From Nothopassalora personata (lineage: Eukaryota > Ascomycota > Dothideomycetes > Mycosphaerellales > Mycosphaerellaceae), in NCBI GenBank assembly GCA_033816765.1, contig CM066287.1:2666001-2730000 (forward strand): a stretch of DNA of 64,000 nucleotides, read 5' to 3'. Within the stretch, counting starts at the first letter, position 1, and every line of letters starts with the position of its first letter. The notes under the pieces were generated by a model. That model saw only the letters and a list, made by a program, of their open reading frames with translations. It was not told the origin of the DNA and did not search any database. Shown here piece by piece: positions 18,799 through 29,289 of this stretch. Position numbers and translations under genes: made by a program.

Positions 18799-21375
18799 AT
18801 GGCTGCTCCTAGATCTTTAATACCAATTTGGCACCATCGAAGCATTCACGACCATCAAGATACGCAAAGGACACATGGACGCTTCTGGCATAGACGAAGA
18901 ATGAATGGCCATTCACCAGAAGCATCCCTCTATTGCCCCCGATCGAATTCCTCACATCAGCACTCACCAAATAACATGTCGGAAGCAGAGGAGCTGACAA
19001 AACCTCTACCTCAACCTGCGACATCAGTATCGCCCAGAGCTCTCTTTACAGTGTCCGAGTACGACGGCGTGCTAAGAAGATTTCATCGCCACGATGTGAG
19101 CGATTCCACTAATCCGACTGGATCTATCGATTCATCACCAACGACCACGATTTCAACGATCGACGACTCTAGTGCGACGGAGCCGTCGCCTGGTTCTTCA
19201 CCAGAGTCTCCGCCTCCCGGCACGTTTTCGGTCGGCATGTTGCGGCCAAGGACAGCCGACGACCACAGAGGTGCTTTCTTCGAGCTGCAAAAGCAACCTC
19301 CACCCAGGAAAGGTCGTAACCTAAAGAACCTGGCCGTCAATACTACACGACAACCAGGCAGAGCATCCTCAACCACTAGCTTACCACTCAACGTGCCACC
19401 AGATGCAAATGCGAGCATACTTTCGCCGTCGTTCGTTAAGCCACCGACGCCTCCCCGCAGGAAGGCCAGCAACCTTGGGCTGACGATATTGACACCTGCC
19501 TGTGCAAAGCAGACACCACAGGAAGTCAGACTGACCATCCCTCCTACCCCCGGATTCGGACGTCCAAATACCTTGCGACAATATCAGTCGTCTCCTTCGT
19601 TACCTCTCGTAACTGGAGTTGGTCTGCCGCACAACAATCAGATGATCCAACAGCAAAGGACTTTAGACACTATCTTCTCGCCCCTTGAGCAGAAGGAAAC
19701 TGTTCCTGCTGATGATGAGGAAGAACAGAACTTCGACATACCATTATCGCGAGAAGAAAAACCGGAAGCCTATCCGGACGGACCTATATGTGTGTACGAA
19801 CCGGGTATAGATCTGTATCTTGAACCTACAGCAGAGCAATGCCGGCAGTATGATGTGGTTATGAACGTGGCAAGCGAAGTTCTGAATCCCATGATCGAGC
19901 ATGTCGATCCAGCGCCGAATCAACCAGATCTGCGAATAGACGGTGGAGGAGGCATCCAGTTCGCGCCGAAGCGAAGTAACTTGATCTTCAAGCCTCGAGT
20001 GTCTGTCGCTTCCACTGGCGATGCTTCGACATCGACGCCCAAGGCGACACCACTGGAAGAACATTTCCCGAATCAGGATCTATCCCGCATTGTAGAGAAG
20101 GAACCAGAGTACATCCACATCAAGTGGGAGCACAACAGCGACATCGTTCCGGATCTGCTTGGCCTGGTGAAACTGATCGACGAGAAGGTCAGCGAAGGCA
20201 AACGGATCCTTATTCATTGCCAATGCGGTGTAAGTCGTTCAGCAAGTCTTGTCGTGGCGTACGGACTGTACAAAGATCCGTCGTTGAGCGTGCAGGAAGC
20301 GTATGACGCTGTCAAGAAGCGGAGCAAGTGGATCGGACCTAACATGAACCTCATCATGCAGCTTCAAGAGTTCAGGTCGAGCCTCGCAAGGGGTGGTCTC
20401 CTGTCAGGCAACCGGGGGCTAAGCCCAACAGAACCATCCTCTGCGCTGAGTGAATGGAAAAGCCCATTTTCGAGCTTAGCTTCACCGGCATCCGCGAGGG
20501 ATATGCATCTATCAGCAGCGGTAGCGCCGACGACCGCCAGTCAGACTGTTGATGACATCGAGGCCCTATCACCAGGACCATCATCCGCACCGTCCGGCGT
20601 GCCGTGGCCGTCGACCGACAAGCGACAAGGGCGATCTGCTATCGCTGTCAAACCCGCTACGGCATATGTTGATCCTTCAGGCCACGTAGTGCCAGTATTG
20701 AATGTTGTGGGCACTGATCCTGAGCCGTCGGAGCGGTCATCGTTGCCCAAGGCTCTGCCGTCCCGCAGCAAGCCATCGACATTGGAGCCAGCACTATCTT
20801 CATCATGTTCCGCGGAGTTTGCAATGGTACCCGTCAAGCCAGCGGAAGATGCAGATCCTGCTGACAGCTTTGGCATCCTCTCGCCAACATCGACTGAGTT
20901 CGCAACCAACCCATTCGACAGGTCTGCACTGCTAGCGTCACTCGGCATGGGATCAATGCGCCCCGAGGGAGAAGCGCCTCTGCGATCATTATCACTGCAG
21001 AAGCAAAAGCAGCAGCAAGCAAGTAAACCACCGGATGATCATCTTGGACGCACTCGTCCCTTACGAGGCAAGATCTCTTCACCAAGCCTGCGAGAACAGC
21101 AGCATCTTCAGAGTCTGCAGCGCAAGATCGAAGAGTCACTGCCGGCACGAACATCATCGACTACGCAGTCCAGCGAAGAGGATGAGCCATTGATGTCACC
21201 ACGGGCAACAGAGTTTACACAGAATCCGTTTGCGCTAGCTCTAAACATGCCCTCAATCACCGCTACTATCGCGAAAGACGGCGCCACTGCAAGGCACGTC
21301 GACGAGGACCCACGAAGTCCTGTTGCACAAAAAGGTGCAAATCCGATCACACGCAACATTTACACGTTTTTATGA
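18799..21375 (+). CDS. Dual-specificity MAPK phosphatase, Msg5-like
   Basis: An open frame of 858 residues with the catalytic loop HCQCGVSRSAS (Cys474, Arg480). A VYEPGIDLYLEPTAEQ block about 140 residues upstream and WIGPNMNLIMQLQEF downstream frame a fungal Msg5/Cpp1-type dual-specificity phosphatase, which dephosphorylates MAP kinases. The long N-terminus is Ser/Pro-rich, with PPTPPRRKASNLGLTIL as a possible MAPK-docking segment. The C-tail is disordered and repeats a TEFxxNPF motif. Start choice is uncertain: the ATG at 18799 sits in a branch-point/acceptor-like context. In-frame ATGs at 18901 and 18976 (MSEAEELTKPLPQP) may be the real start, so the first 34-59 residues may not be translated. 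Confidence 0.85.
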   Translation: MAAPRSLIPIWHHRSIHDHQDTQRTHGRFWHRRRMNGHSPEASLYCPRSNSSHQHSPNNMSEAEELTKPLPQPATSVSPRALFTVSEYDGVLRRFHRHDVSDSTNPTGSIDSSPTTTISTIDDSSATEPSPGSSPESPPPGTFSVGMLRPRTADDHRGAFFELQKQPPPRKGRNLKNLAVNTTRQPGRASSTTSLPLNVPPDANASILSPSFVKPPTPPRRKASNLGLTILTPACAKQTPQEVRLTIPPTPGFGRPNTLRQYQSSPSLPLVTGVGLPHNNQMIQQQRTLDTIFSPLEQKETVPADDEEEQNFDIPLSREEKPEAYPDGPICVYEPGIDLYLEPTAEQCRQYDVVMNVASEVLNPMIEHVDPAPNQPDLRIDGGGGIQFAPKRSNLIFKPRVSVASTGDASTSTPKATPLEEHFPNQDLSRIVEKEPEYIHIKWEHNSDIVPDLLGLVKLIDEKVSEGKRILIHCQCGVSRSASLVVAYGLYKDPSLSVQEAYDAVKKRSKWIGPNMNLIMQLQEFRSSLARGGLLSGNRGLSPTEPSSALSEWKSPFSSLASPASARDMHLSAAVAPTTASQTVDDIEALSPGPSSAPSGVPWPSTDKRQGRSAIAVKPATAYVDPSGHVVPVLNVVGTDPEPSERSSLPKALPSRSKPSTLEPALSSSCSAEFAMVPVKPAEDADPADSFGILSPTSTEFATNPFDRSALLASLGMGSMRPEGEAPLRSLSLQKQKQQQASKPPDDHLGRTRPLRGKISSPSLREQQHLQSLQRKIEESLPARTSSTTQSSEEDEPLMSPRATEFTQNPFALALNMPSITATIAKDGATARHVDEDPRSPVAQKGANPITRNIYTFL

Positions 21376-22080
21376 CTGCATATGAAAGGGACATAAACCC
21401 CCTCATCGTTCAAAGACCATGGTTTGCAGGACGGATCGATCTTGCGACTAGAAATGTGGTTTTTTGTTTCTTCTTGAATGCGAGCATGGCGCAATGAAGG
21501 GACAGCGAAAGGGGCATCCTCCGATCTGGCAGAGAGGCCCCATGGCGTTTAGTGGCGAAATCTTTGGGTATACCCTACCTCCGTGTGTGTGAGACGCACT
21601 GTTTGGATGGGTTGGGAGTCTGTTGTGGTGTAGGGGAGGTTGTCACGCAGATAGGATGATGACACACCCAATGGCATGTGGTGTGAGCTCAGTGTAGCTC
21701 TGTGATTGTAAGAATACAACCGGTTTGTCTCCAATTTCGTTTCACACCTTCCCACGGTCTATCCGGCCTCCAAGCGACTCGCTGCCACGTGTTGTGGAAG
21801 TGACCTCTTCGCCTTCCTCGTGGCTGATGACGAGTCAATATCGTAGCTCGGGAAGCTCGCGACATTGACTGGACTATGTGTTTCAACCATCAGAACGTTG
21901 TTGCGTCGATGGTGGACCACGTGGCCCACATCTTCTTCCTAGTCGTGGCAAAACTAGCAAGGGAGAAGCCACGCGGCAGTACGTGTAGCCCGCAGTGGGC
22001 TGACGCCTCGACAATGGCTGATGCTTGGCAAGGGACGCCTGGAATGATTTGATCTTTCAAAAGATGGTGTGTCATGGTTC
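21376..22080. other. Intergenic between convergent gene ends, no gene seen
   Basis: 3' flanks of the phosphatase and Utp7 genes. No reading frame with domain character. Confidence 0.5.
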
Positions 22081-23769
22081 TCACCCACCCTTTCTCGCGA
22101 ACCTGCTGAGTGCTGGGCCCAAGTCTTCCGCCTGCTTGCCTTGCTTGATGTCCTTCGCGCGCTGTCGTTGCTTCTCGCGCAATTCCATGACACGCATCTT
22201 GTGCTCATCAATCACGTTCTTGTTGCCTTTCTTTCGCAGATACTTCCTCAAACTGCTGTTTCTGCCCCGACCGCGGTTCTTCAAGTCTTCGATGCGTTGT
22301 TTCTCAGCTTCAGCACCGGTCTTGCGATCTAGGTCTTTTTCACGTTGGCGTTGCTCGTGCGAAGCTGTGTCGAGGTTGCCGACGAAGTTGGGGTTCAGGC
22401 TGATAGTTTCAGGCTGTAGCTTGTTCAGCAAAGACTTCACTTCCGCCTCTTGTCGCTGCTTTGAATTCTCGTAGGGGTTCTGTTCCATGGCGTCGTAGTT
22501 GGCCTCACCGGCTCCCGGTACGATGATTGAAGTGAAGCCATGGTTGTGGCCAATGCCAAGCGTGTCGGTGTAAGGACACCAGCGGACACGCTCCACTGTC
22601 TCGCCTTGTGCTCCCCATGACATGTATGGCGACTGTACCTTGACTTGTTCGACGTCGGAACGATGTTTCGAGTACAGGTCTTTCCAGATGGAAGTCTGAC
22701 TTCCCCATCCAACGGCGGTGAGGTTCGTATCACTAATAGCCAAACTCGATCCAGGCTGCCGCAAGAAGTATTCGTGAACTGGCTTGAAGTTTCTCACATC
22801 CCACACCGCCATCTTCAGATCTTGGCCTGTGCTGACCATGTACCTCCCTTCTCTGTCGAGCGCCAAAGATCGGACAGGTCCACGATGGCAGAGCATCTTC
22901 ACCAGTGGCGTGGTGACATTCGGTGACCACAAAGACACTGTGCCGTTTTGGTGGCCAACATGTAGAATGGCATTGTGAGGATTTTGACCAAACGCGGTGG
23001 GCGTGCCTTGCTTGGTGGCCATCTGCATCACAAGCTTGCCCGTGCTAGTGTCTTGCCACTTCAGCCACCCTGCATTTCCAATTGTGGCGAGGAGAAAGTG
23101 ATATGGCAGGAACTCCATATGCGTGACTTCCACATGCTGGTCCAGGTTGTGCAGCTCCACGCCGTGATGGTCGTAGATGTAGACGTTCCTCTTCTGCGCC
23201 ACGGCAAAGTATTGGTTGTTGTGCAACCACTTGGCATCGCGCACAGTCTCTCCAAGCTGAAGCTCACAGCCCAGCTTTCCACTCCTCCAGTCGAATGTTG
23301 CGACATGGCCCTTGCGGCCAGCGAGCAGCAGATCTCGTCCGTTCCTGGTGTAGTCGTGTGTATATGGCCCCAGACCGAGGTGCTTCAGCTCAAAGTTCTG
23401 TTTCGCCGTCTCAACCGCGACACTGGACGTGATCTCGTCTTGGCGCACCTTGTACGTGCGCTCGAGGTCGCGCTCAGGCTCGAGGAAGCCCGTCTGGTGC
23501 TCGAGCAAGATCTCGGCATCTTTTGCCTTGAGCGCGGCGTCCTTGTACTGTCCTTCCAACTTCTTCAGCGTCTCGCGCAGCTTCTTGTCCTTGATGCCCT
23601 TCGTCTGCACGGCCTTGCCTCTGCCATACTGCTGATTTGCTTCCTGCTGCCTCTTCAACGCCGCTCGCTCGGCAGTCAATTGCGCCGTGGGACCTCCTCT
23701 TTTCTGCTGTCTCTGCACTTTGACCTTGCCATTCGTGCCGACCAGATCAGTCGTCTGCACTTCCGCCAT
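22081..23769 (-). CDS. utp7: U3 snoRNP / small-subunit processome WD40 protein Utp7
   Basis: 562 residues when started at MAEVQTTDLVG (23769); an in-frame ATG 24 codons upstream exists but lies in the shared promoter. A basic N-terminus and helical stretch precede the WD40 propeller, with repeats such as HDYTRNGRDLLLAGRKGHVA, GHQNGTVSLWSPN and STGQDLKMAVWDVR. The BING4 C-terminal block follows (VRWCPYTDTLGIGHNHGFTS, PGAGEANYD, NPYE). The tail is Lys/Arg-rich (RKYLRKKGNKNVID). This is the Utp7/WDR46 architecture, which acts in the nucleolus on 18S pre-rRNA processing. It is divergent from the aspartate aminotransferase gene, with 301 bp between start codons. Confidence 0.93.
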   Translation of the reverse strand: MAEVQTTDLVGTNGKVKVQRQQKRGGPTAQLTAERAALKRQQEANQQYGRGKAVQTKGIKDKKLRETLKKLEGQYKDAALKAKDAEILLEHQTGFLEPERDLERTYKVRQDEITSSVAVETAKQNFELKHLGLGPYTHDYTRNGRDLLLAGRKGHVATFDWRSGKLGCELQLGETVRDAKWLHNNQYFAVAQKRNVYIYDHHGVELHNLDQHVEVTHMEFLPYHFLLATIGNAGWLKWQDTSTGKLVMQMATKQGTPTAFGQNPHNAILHVGHQNGTVSLWSPNVTTPLVKMLCHRGPVRSLALDREGRYMVSTGQDLKMAVWDVRNFKPVHEYFLRQPGSSLAISDTNLTAVGWGSQTSIWKDLYSKHRSDVEQVKVQSPYMSWGAQGETVERVRWCPYTDTLGIGHNHGFTSIIVPGAGEANYDAMEQNPYENSKQRQEAEVKSLLNKLQPETISLNPNFVGNLDTASHEQRQREKDLDRKTGAEAEKQRIEDLKNRGRGRNSSLRKYLRKKGNKNVIDEHKMRVMELREKQRQRAKDIKQGKQAEDLGPALSRFARKGG

Positions 23770-24070
23770 GGTGTGTGCGCAATAATTCACCTGGCCATGT
23801 CCGCATGTGCAAAGCGGGAACGTCGATCTGGGATGTGACATTTATTTTAGTTTAGCTCTGCGCTGCCATGCGGATCGGCGCCGAAGTCGCCGAGGTCCCA
23901 TATATTTTCTTAGTATGGCGTGCCTGCGCGTCAACATTCGTCCAGCGTTTCAAACTCCTTTCCATCAATTCATCAATAACCTCACTCGTTCCTTAGAACA
24001 GCTGTCGAATTACAGGACAGTCAATCGCAACGACATCCACCTTCCACCTCATCTTCGAACGATTCGAACC
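23770..24070. promoter_or_regulatory. Shared divergent promoter of utp7 and aspartate aminotransferase
   Basis: 301 bp separate the two outward-facing start codons. The right part is a C/A/T-rich leader before ACCATGATCGCC. Confidence 0.6.
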
Positions 24071-25354
24071 ATGATCGCCAAGTCCGCCCTCCAGCGAGCT
24101 GCGGCAGCTCCAGCGCGGCGCGCCTTCGCCCAGCCGTCCATCCGCGCCGCTTCAGCATGGTCGCAGGTGCCTCAGGGCCCACCAGACGCCATCCTGGGTA
24201 TCACGGAGGCATTCAAGAAGGACAGCAACCCTCGGAAGATCAACCTCGGCGTTGGCGCATACCGTGATGACAAGGGCAAGCCATACGTGCTGCCATCAGT
24301 CAAGCAAGCCGAGCAGAAGGTTGTTCAGGCCAACCTCGACAAGGAGTACGCCGGCATCACTGGTGTGCCGGACTTCACCAAGGCCGCCGCCCTCCTCGCC
24401 TATGGCCCAGACAGCGCTCCTCTCAAGGAGGGCCGCATCGTCATCACTCAGAGCATCTCCGGAACTGGCGCCCTCAGAATAGGTGGAGAGTTCCTCGCTC
24501 GACACTACCCACACGCCAAGACCATCTACATCCCAACTCCATCATGGGCCAACCACAAGGCCGTCTTCCACGACAGTGGCCTCGAGGTCAAGCAGTACCG
24601 CTACTACAACAAGGACACCATCGGCCTTGACTTCGACGGACTGGTCGCAGACATCAAGAGCATGCCAAAGAACTCCATCGTTCTCCTCCACGCCTGCGCA
24701 CACAACCCGACTGGTGTTGACCCCACAGAAGAGCAGTGGAAGGCCATCAGCGATGCCGTCAAGGAGGGCGAGCACTACCCATTCTTCGACATGGCATACC
24801 AGGGCTTTGCATCCGGTGACACCGACAAGGACGCTTTCGCCCTGCGCTACTTCCTCAAGGAGGGCCACCAGCCATGCCTCGCGCAGTCGTTTGCCAAGAA
24901 TATGGGTCTCTACGGTGAGCGTGTTGGTGCGTTCTCCATCGTCACCGCCTCCACCGAGGAGAAGGCTCGTGTCGACTCGCAGGTCAAGATCCTCGTTCGC
25001 CCACTTTACTCCAACCCACCTGTCCACGGCGCCCGTGTCGCCAGCACTATCTTGAACGACCCACAGCTGAACAAGCAGTGGCTTGGCGAGGTCAAGGGCA
25101 TGGCCGATCGCATCATCAAGATGCGTGCCCTGCTCAAGGACAACCTTGCCAAGCTCGGCAGCAAGCACAATTGGGACCATATCACCTCGCAGATCGGCAT
25201 GTTCGCCTACACCGGTCTGACTGCCGAGCAGATGACCAAGCTCGCAGAGGAGCACTCGGTCTATGCTACCAAGGACGGTCGCATCAGCGTTGCTGGCATC
25301 ACTTCTGAGAACGTCGGTCGTCTGGCCGAGGCCATTTACAAGATCACTGGTTAG
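24071..25354 (+). CDS. Aspartate aminotransferase, mitochondrial
   Basis: 427 residues from the ATG in AACCATGATCGCC; upstream open sequence lacks a better start. The first about 28 residues are Ala/Arg-rich ([19 protein letters not shown]), a typical mitochondrial presequence. Conserved blocks are [46 protein letters not shown] and the PLP-lysine loop [15 protein letters not shown] with Lys276 (precursor numbering). The enzyme interconverts aspartate and 2-oxoglutarate with oxaloacetate and glutamate and feeds the malate-aspartate shuttle. It has no introns and strong codon bias, which also creates long antisense open frames. Confidence 0.96.
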   Translation: MIAKSALQRAAAAPARRAFAQPSIRAASAWSQVPQGPPDAILGITEAFKKDSNPRKINLGVGAYRDDKGKPYVLPSVKQAEQKVVQANLDKEYAGITGVPDFTKAAALLAYGPDSAPLKEGRIVITQSISGTGALRIGGEFLARHYPHAKTIYIPTPSWANHKAVFHDSGLEVKQYRYYNKDTIGLDFDGLVADIKSMPKNSIVLLHACAHNPTGVDPTEEQWKAISDAVKEGEHYPFFDMAYQGFASGDTDKDAFALRYFLKEGHQPCLAQSFAKNMGLYGERVGAFSIVTASTEEKARVDSQVKILVRPLYSNPPVHGARVASTILNDPQLNKQWLGEVKGMADRIIKMRALLKDNLAKLGSKHNWDHITSQIGMFAYTGLTAEQMTKLAEEHSVYATKDGRISVAGITSENVGRLAEAIYKITG

Positions 25355-26550
25355 AGCTCTTCCTGTGCGCATATAAGCTAGATCGCGCCGCCTACGGCCC
25401 AGTGCCGAATACAGAAAACTCTCCTATGGCTCGCAGCGCGACCGGATCGTCGCCGCTGCAGCATGATGTACAATAGTGTGAAGCATTGACTAGCGGGTGG
25501 GATGTGGAAGTACCAGGCTGTCAAGGCCATAGACCAGAATGGACCATGATGCTGTTGAGCAACGTGCAACGGTTGACCAGATAAGATGGCGCTGCCTTCC
25601 CTGTCACTCGGATTCTTTCATCTTGTTGGTCGTGTGCACTTGGCAATGATATCTCGAAAAGGACAGAGCATTCGTGGCTGCCCCGATCCACGCATCTGCA
25701 CGTGTGAGCCGCTGCAGGCGGTACGCAGGCCCGAAGATCGCTGGTGAGTTTAGCGTTCCCAGCAAGCTCCGTAAACCCGGATGGAGCAGATGGCGTTTTG
25801 ATTGATGTCCCAAGGTGCTCTCATCACTACCCGAGATACGGATAACGTCATCTCACGGGTGGTACGAGCGCTTCAAAGCATCATCTTGCCATTCAACCTC
25901 AGTTGGAGTTGGGGGCAGCCGTATCGAAGCTAGAGAAGGTCGAGACCCTAGGTCGTGTAACTTCAGGCGAAAGATCGGCAGCGTGACCCTGCATCTGTTC
26001 TGGCTCTGGAAGGGTTTGTGGAGGGTGTGACATCATTTGAGACTTTGAGAAATTGTCCTGTGCGCGTGAGAAGAGAGCGCAAGGCAGATGGCGGTGTCGG
26101 GAGGTTGTGCGGTGGTGTGCGTATAGCATAGCCAGGAAGCACATATATAGGAGAAAGGTGCAAGGCGGCAATCGAGTGAATGCGCCGTCTTTGTAGAAGC
26201 CAGACCGGCAGTGAAGCCATACGGGTAGCAGCTGGGAAGAATGACGGAATGTCGGGACAGGACAACATGTCGTCTTCGGCAGGGTCAGATCAGCACAAAC
26301 AGGCTGGACGGTGGGTGGGTGGAGAGCTCACCTACAGTATTAGCGTTCGATACTGGCAAGACAAGTCGGTGCTCTGTATGATTGACCCACCAGAGGCAGT
26401 TCCTACCGCTCGCCGACAATTCTTCAACACCCAACGCCTGTTCCTCGTTTTCCAGCATTCTGTCTCGCCTTATTACTCATCTGGAAACTCCGACACGTGC
26501 GCACCATCGTCCCTGACTTCAGCTGTTCACGGGTCGACGGGTGTGTGTGA

Positions 26551-26592
<42 letters not shown>

Positions 26593-27028
26593 ACGGCAGG
26601 TCCGCACGTCCATTGTGTCTTCCGTTGGCGCAAGCTTACGGTGCATCTCTCCAGCAGTAGCACGCCGCCCTCCTTGCAGCAGCGTCGCGGCCAACGCGCC
26701 TTCATCAGCCGTTCGGCATCAGTCTGCCCGAACCAGGAAACGCAGCACCCACCCCGGACTCACATACCAGTCCCCTACTTCATTCAACCTTCCTGGGCCC
26801 GTCGCGCCACAGCGCGCACCACTTGCGTTTCCAGGGAGGTACTTACCAACCAATCACCACCTTCTGACGTAGTTGAAGGGCACGGTCTCGCAAACCGACC
26901 AGCAACACCAGGCCCGGCAAGTCACGACCATATCCGCCAACCGCCACCTCTCCACCGCCCTACGTCGGAGCGCCGACAGGTTCATTCTTGTTCCGCGCCC
27001 GCAGACCATACCCGCGTCACCAGACACT
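25355..27028. other. Intergenic region with (GT)n repeat, no gene seen
   Basis: Small frames only. A (GT)n microsatellite occupies about 26,541-26,587. The right third is probably promoter and leader of the Ypd1 gene. Confidence 0.5.
26541..26587. repeat. (GT)n microsatellite
   Basis: An almost pure GT dinucleotide run with two GA interruptions near its left end. Confidence 0.95.
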
Positions 27029-27858
27029 ATGGCAGCCGCAGCAAAACCCAACGATGTCACTGTACGCTCCACCTCCCAAGCACAAGCACAAGCACAAGCA
27101 CAAGCACAGGCGTTGTTGTATTCATCAGACCAGCTGCATCGCGGCCTGAGCGCGAGGCACAGGCCCGCAACAGCCAGATGCCACTCAGGCTGCTGCTCGC
27201 CTTCGCCTTCACAACAGCCTCAGCTCAGTCTCTTTTCCTATTCTTCCTCACCAGCGCGATCTATTCGTTCTAGCATTGATGGAACTGATGGCTCTGACTC
27301 TGTACAGTCCGAAGATGGCTTGCTCCCTGAGTTTGGCGAGCACCTCGATTCAACAACGTTCGAGCAGGTGAGTTCAAGAAGTCTTTTGAGGTGGCACTGA
27401 GAGTCGTGCTGACCAGCGGCGTACTGTCAGATCCTCGAGATGGACGATGATGAAGAAGAGCGCGAGTTCAGCAAAAGTATAGTCTACGACTTCTTCAGTC
27501 AGGCAGATTCAACCTTTGAGAAAATGCACGCCAACTTGTAAGTGTCCCTGGCATTGCCCATTCCTCCTCTCTAACAGCTTTTCCAAGGGAAAAGAAGGAC
27601 CTCAACCAACTCTCAGCCCTGGGCCACTTCCTCAAGGGCTCCTCGGCCACCCTCGGCCTTACCAAGGTCAAGGACTCGTGCGAGAAGATCCAGCACTTCG
27701 GCGCAATGAAGGACGAGACGGGGACCAATGATGTGACTGATGTGGACAAGTGCCTGGCTAACTGCAAGACGACGATTGAGCAGGCGCAGAAGGAGTTCAA
27801 GGAGGTCGAGACGCTCTTGAAGAAGTTCTATCATGATGATGGTAGTGGGCCCGCGTAG
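27029..27858 (+). CDS. ypd1: Histidine-containing phosphotransfer protein Ypd1
   Basis: The last three exons are clear: up to 27367, 27431-27537 and 27588-27858, all GT-AG, with a CTAAC branch in the final intron. They encode STTFEQ / ILEMDDDEEEREFSK...FFSQADSTFEKM / LGHFLKGSSATLGL. His (codon 27625-27627) is the phosphoacceptor. Ypd1 relays phosphate from the hybrid histidine kinase to Ssk1 and Skn7 response regulators in osmotic and oxidative signalling. The N-terminus is less certain. From ATG 27029 the frame is open to 27367, but 27062-27223 (GTACGC...CTCAG, 162 bp, a multiple of three) could be a frame-neutral intron. If retained it adds a Gln-Ala repeat. Confidence 0.88.
27077..27108 (+). 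repeat. AAGCAC hexamer repeat in the Ypd1 5' region
   Basis: Five tandem copies of AAGCAC. In the Ypd1 frame they read as alternating Gln-Ala. Confidence 0.85.
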
Positions 27859-28252
27859 AGGATCCGCGGGAAATACTGTGGGACGACGTACGCACCTCCA
27901 CTGCGTGAGGTGAAGTCGGGGATGACCTACCATACCTATGACTTGCAGTGGTGTGGTTTGCAATTGACCGCCGCTGTCACTACTACTTACTCCCTTTTGT
28001 ATGCCTAAAACGAGCACTTCCACTCGTTATCATGTCCTGCGGCTAGAGCGGGTGTCCATGCATCAGAGCGAGAGAGAGAGAATGTAGCATCAATCTTGGA
28101 TGTGCCTTAATGAGCTTCAGATGTTTATCCTGTTGATCTTACATGTGATAGAGTAACCCATTTCTTCCCGCCTGGATCATGTCTCCATCCACTGCAACGC
28201 CACAACGCCGTGCACGCTATCGTCTATGTGTGATGTACATCTCGATGCTATG
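27859..28252. other. Convergent 3' flanks of ypd1 and mnn11
   Basis: No gene seen. It contains a short (GA)n run at about 28,066-28,081. Confidence 0.5.
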
Positions 28253-29289
28253 CTACCGCTTGGATTCCTGATCCCGCATTTCGCGCCACCGTGATACGAG
28301 TGGCCCTATTTCTTGTTCGCAATCTCGCCCCGGATCCCGTTGGCAGCCGTGAAAATTCGCTACGAAGTCGCCCTCGCGGTACAATCCTGCAACATGTTAG
28401 CTTCGTTCCCCGCCGTATCCAACGTCTTGGCTATGTGGTTCTTACCTTCCGACGTACTCGTCCCCACCTCCCTCGTATAACTATTCAGTGCCCTCTGCGG
28501 CACCAGCGCGAGCTTCGCCAGAATGGTCCCGTGCCACTGCACCATGTGCTCCAAAGCATGGCCCTCCGCTTTCTGGAAATTATAACTCCGATATAGTGGA
28601 TCGAACCACGCATCCAGGAAGAATTTGGCCCATTCTCCTGTCCGTAAGAGTAAACTCCCTCCGGCGAGGCCCTCTCTATCTTGTGACAGGATCAAGTCCA
28701 CACGTTCGCCCTTGAGATGCGAAAAGGTCTTGATCACACTGTCCGGAGGCACCACGGAGCGGTCGGTGATCATTTGCGATTCGAGGGTTCGAGGTTCGAG
28801 GAGCAGGGATTGGAGTGAGGCTTGCGAGGACATGATCAAGGCGGTCGAGCTGAGGTACCAGAGCCATGGGGTGTCTGGATACAGGGTCATTGCGTGTCGG
28901 AGAGCGGGGACTGTGCTCCAGCTCGAGGGCGTATTGTCCATGAGGTCGTAGTCTGTGGTGTTGGGGAAGAAGGTCGCGTAGCCGTATCGGGCGGCATAGT
29001 GCCTCCTGTTCTCGATGATGGCATCTCTGTGCTTGTCTGCGAGGTTCGGGTCGAGGGTGGTGACGATGACGACCTCGGGCGTCCCTGGCGGTCTGCGTCG
29101 GACGCTCTCGGCCGGGCTGCTGAAGAGCCAGGCCAGGAGGAAGACCAGGCCAACGACGAGGACGAAGGGAGGGCCGTAGGTTTTGAGGGCGCGTTTCTGG
29201 CGGTACGAGGACACGCGGGTAGAGGTGTAGGCGGCGGTGGACTGCGGCATGGACGACTTGCGTGGGTAGGGAAACTGCATGCCGGCCAT
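28253..29289 (-). CDS. mnn11: Alpha-1,6-mannosyltransferase subunit, Mnn11-like (GT34)
   Basis: Exons on the minus strand are 29289-28446 and 28386-28253, with a 59-bp intron (GTAAGA, GCTAAC, GCAG). The product has 325 residues. The start is MAGMQFPYPRK; an earlier in-frame ATG 20 codons upstream is less likely. It is a type II Golgi protein with a single membrane anchor at residues 41-57 (FVLVVGLVFLLAWLF), followed by the GT34 domain: VVIVTTLDPN, IIENRRHYAARYGY, SWSTVPALRHAM, PWLWYLSSTALIM, then the conserved ending LYREGDFVANFHGC with Cys-rich tail. It acts with Mnn10 in the M-PolII complex on N-glycan outer chains. The usual metal-binding acidic DxD is replaced by SST at residues 147-149. 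Confidence 0.88.

Noticed and set aside
22975..23838. 287-codon frame antisense to utp7
   Set aside because: Shadow created by codon bias of utp7; no independent features.
24542..25372. 276-codon frame antisense to aspartate aminotransferase
   Set aside because: Shadow of a strongly codon-biased gene.
26424..26872. Frames with poly-Cys-Val or poly-Thr-His
   Set aside because: Translations of the (GT)n microsatellite.
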